Shown here: in pieces, positions 61,083-64,000 of the stretch | How the letters are laid out: each line of letters starts with the position of its first letter | How positions within the stretch are numbered: position 1 is the first letter of the stretch | DNA from: Coccinella septempunctata | Lineage: Eukaryota > Arthropoda > Insecta > Coleoptera > Coccinellidae | NCBI RefSeq assembly: GCF_907165205.1 | Contig: NC_058191.1 | Location: 29,530,064 to 29,594,063, forward strand | Reading direction: 5' to 3' | DNA: 64,000 nucleotides | Program-made: the position numbers and the translations under genes | Notes under the pieces: generated by a model | What the model was told of the DNA's origin: nothing | Database searches by the model: none | The model's input: the letters and a program-made list of their open reading frames with translations, nothing else

Positions 61083-61726
61083 CAAGGTGAGTCTTTGACT
61101 CGTACAGATATTTAACACTAGATTCTTGAGGTCAAAAGAAACACTTTTTTCCTTTACCATTTTATCCTAATTGTCGCGGTTTAAAAGATACAGGCTGTTG
61201 AAAAACCATAAGAAAAGGTATTCACAAACGTTTTATCGAATGGACTTCATTTATTTGATGAATCTCTCTCTCACAAGATATCACCAACGTCTTCCAGTTT
61301 TCTCAATATTTCCATTATGTACCATAAAAATACCAAAAATTCAAAGAACCCAACTCTTGAAACTTAGTTGGCCGTAATCTGATAAATATTTGATCGTTTT
61401 TTAAATCACAGTATTCTTCATATTTTCTCGTATAATACTCAGTTTCCGAGTAATTTCATGTTAAAAAAAATCTGTTAAATTCGGAAAATTGGATACTTTG
61501 ACCGAACTCTTTTTAAAAGATCCACAGATGTGTGGTGTCACAGATGTAGCTGGTTATTCTGAAGGTAATTTTGTTTTTCCAGGGGTGACAGCTCATTGTG
61601 AAAACTTAAAATGGCTATATCTTTTGATCAGGACCGAAAAGGAAAAAATGGTAAAGAAAAAATGTTTTTCTTTTGACTTCAAGAATGTACTATTAAAATA
61701 TTTGTACGAGTCAAAGACATACCCTG
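61083..61726 (-). mobile_element. MITE family A, copy A5 (complete, 644 bp)
   Basis: Left CAAGGTGAGTCTTTGACTCG and right CGAGTCAAAGACATACCCTG, with TA at 61081-61082 and 61727-61728. Inverted homology runs through AGATTCTTGAGGTCAAAAG. Same orientation as A2 (GATACAGGCTGTTGAAAAACC at the left). Around 61583 it has GGGGTGACAGCTCATTG, the site occupied by mariner in A6. Non-coding. Confidence 0.9.
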
Positions 61727-61728
61727 TA

Positions 61729-62616
61729 TATAATATAATCAATCCATTACTAACCTGTTTTCAATAACACTTCATCAAAAACATCAATCTCTCCTAAAAT
61801 CTATCCATTTTTGAAAAAAAAGTTCCATTTTCTTCTTATTGTAGTGGAAAAAAAGGTCAATAATATACTTACGTCTAGGCTAATTTTGTATCGTGCCCCA
61901 TTTTATCTAGTTTACATAAATACTGCTCGCTCCCTCATCTAAAATTCCCAGGCCTTCAAGCATATCCCATTCCGCAAGATATTGTTGACATTTATGTTAA
62001 CCCGTGTACATTATTGAAATTCTGCCTTGCGGTCAACATCACTTGTTTGGTCAGGATCACAAGGGGTAAACAATACTGATTGGATATTCCAAGTATCTGA
62101 CAGATTCTGTATGGTTAGTCGTATGTAAATCAATTTCCGCATAAGGAAATTATAGGTATGCATTTCATTTGGATACTAATCAGAAAATATCGAGAAAAAT
62201 TTGTACATAAATTAGTTTCATTCGTAGAAAATAAACTCTAATAGTTGATAAATTGTGGACTGAATCATGCTATACATATATAACATTTCAATTTTCGATA
62301 GTTTATAGTCCATCGATGTCAAATCGTCAGAGTGTGAACTGGCACAAATGTAAAAGCAACCCTCATTAAATACTTCCTGACGTATACTGAAGAAAACAAT
62401 CGCTCCTAAATTTGAAAGTGGCAAAAGATCAAATGAATAAATATAAATAATAATATATATCTTTTAATAAATTCTGAAAAATGAGAATAAATGTAAATGT
62501 CTTCATTCTTTCCAGCCTCTGTTACCCACAGACATTTAAATGTGAAAAATGAAAGTTGAAAGGTTCAAGTCATCAAAAAAAGGAAAATATTTGTATGAGT
62601 TTATCAAAACTAGATG
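61729..62616. other. Unique AT-rich sequence, nothing recognised
   Basis: No feature assigned. Confidence 0.45.
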
Positions 62617-63079
62617 AATTCCTCTTTTGGAAAGTGTTCCCTGTATCTTTATGTTGAATACTTTATTATTTGTTAAGAAGAACTTTGTCAATCTGAAAAA
62701 ATGCTGTGAGTTCCATGAACATGACACAAGACACAAGAACACTCTTGAATATCCAATTCACAGGACTTCAAAATTCCAAAAATCACCACTGTATAACGGC
62801 ATTAAACTTTTTAATCACTTGCCTGACAGATTCAAGACCTTACCTTATAATGTTTTCAAAAAGGAAGTTAAGAAGTTTCTGTTGATCAACTGCTTTTATA
62901 GTCTTAGGGAATTTTTGAATTGTAAACATAATCAATTTTCTAATTTCACATAAGTTCAATAGCTGTTCTAATTTTATATAAGTCTATATTGTTGTTGTAA
63001 AACTGTATGACCTGTCCCATACAAAGGTTGTTTGTCTGAGGGGATGTAATAAACTTATTCTTATTCTTATTCTTATTCT
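62617..63079 (+). pseudogene. CR1-like LINE, 3' end with TTATTC tail
   Basis: The frame 62621-62953 gives the C-terminal end of a non-LTR RT protein: NTLLFVKKNFVNL, EHDTRHKNTLEYPIHRT, SKFQKSPLYNGIKLFNHLPD, then FKKEVKKFLL and CFYSLREFL before the stop. This FVKKN / HxTR / GIKLFNHLP / FKK order is typical of the CR1-Jockey group. It is followed by an AT-rich 3' UTR, AATAAA at 63048-63053 and a (CTTATT)n-type tail to 63079, as CR1-like elements carry instead of poly(A). Strongly 5' truncated. This short part of the frame looks uninterrupted. Confidence 0.82.
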
Positions 63080-64000
63080 GATTGTGAGTGGTTTGGACGA
63101 GAAAAAAGAATTATTTTTTTCTTTGGAATCAGTTTTGAATATTGTTATACGCTGATCTTACATCTCCAAAAATGAAACTACGTAACGATATCCTACAGCA
63201 CTAACGTTTGATCTGTTTCCAGTGTAGTACAAATCATTGCCTCCAAAAATAGGACTATCTCTAGTGATATACTTAAGATTGATAATTCTCCAAGTATTTC
63301 TACTTGGTACTGAAACAATGGGGAATTCTCCTCAATTTCAGTTATTCCAGCATATGCAAGTTTGAACTGAATAATTATGTGTTTCATTCATGAATTTTTC
63401 AAATGCACCTCGGAAACTATTCGAAATCATTCTTCAAATATGAGGTTTCAAAATTTAAATCGCTTCTTTTCTAGTTCACGATTGGGCAACAGCGCCTACT
63501 AGAAAAGAAAAAGAACAATGGCTTGTTTATAAAATAACAGCTGTTGATTTACCGCCATCATGAGGCGTGTCCTCACTGACGAGCCCCAACAGCAACCGGC
63601 CATAAAAATCCCATAAAATTTTACGACCTTCCTCATTCGTCGAAGACTTCATCTTTGTCTATGTCATCTAGATAGTGTATTTGTTGTTCTTTACAACGCA
63701 TATTTCGGTCAATGTTGCAAACTTGTGCAATGGAAACAAAACGCATTAAATTTTAAATACCCATTTTTATTCTTCATTTTCAAGTACTTAAAATAATTTT
63801 TTTTAGAAACGGTTGAAATGGTTATTTCAAAATGTGACGTTTCAAAGATATTTCATGAAATATACATCATTTTCATCAGAAGGAGCATTCCCTATTCATC
63901 GTAATTCCAGAGGAATCCATAGGAAACCCTAGAAACCATGCACGCAATAGGAATGCACATCTACGTTTCAATTTTTTTGCATTATTATATCGAGAAACGT
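63080..64000. other. Unique sequence, nothing recognised
   Basis: A slightly GC-richer stretch lies at 63545-63660. No family, RNA or reading frame assigned. Confidence 0.45.

Noticed and set aside
1..64000. CRISPR array or prokaryotic defence system
   Set aside because: The only regular tandem array is the 148-bp satellite, which has no unique spacers; the DNA is eukaryotic throughout.

Overview
The window reads as AT-rich nuclear DNA of an insect. No host protein-coding gene, rRNA or canonical tRNA can be supported in it. Every coding trace I recognise comes from a decayed mobile element: mariner and Tc1 transposases, and the reverse transcriptases of non-LTR retrotransposons. The mariner proteins, the TA-flanked short inverted-repeat elements and the tRNA-derived SINE fit an insect. 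A beetle is possible, but the order is a guess. There is no sign of bacterial genes, operons or CRISPR.

Layout. 1-2650 is a tandem satellite with a unit of about 148 bp and an EcoRI site in nearly every unit. Its orientation flips at about 1013, and a two-unit higher-order repeat occurs in both arms. 2651-20 kb is mostly unique DNA carrying a hAT-type end followed by a 175-bp tandem repeat, a Penelope-like motif, an 827-bp TIR element (family D), two opposed copies of a roughly 1.25-kb TIR element (family B), and a 717-bp element with repeat-filled arms. 20-28 kb holds a LINE remnant, a broken mariner with a 600-bp insertion, a tRNA-like segment and several MITEs. 28-44 kb is largely unrecognised sequence with scattered MITEs, a long-TIR foldback element, a SINE, a mariner helix-turn-helix relic and a Tc1 5' end. 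44-54 kb contains family-C elements, a three-level nest (mariner in MITE A in MITE C) and a second copy of the LINE. 54-64 kb has further MITE copies and the 3' end of a CR1-like LINE with a TTATTC tail.

How the pieces relate. Most short elements insert at TA, as Tc1/mariner-superfamily elements do, and several families have multiple copies here, so their boundaries can be checked against each other within the window. Families A (six copies), B (two), C (three) and D (two) carry no recognisable transposase. They are probably non-autonomous and moved by enzymes encoded elsewhere. The window is best read as an intergenic stretch or large intron that has collected transposons. I found no convincing new functional system; the most notable structures are the inverted satellite, the nested insertions and the unusual TIR families.
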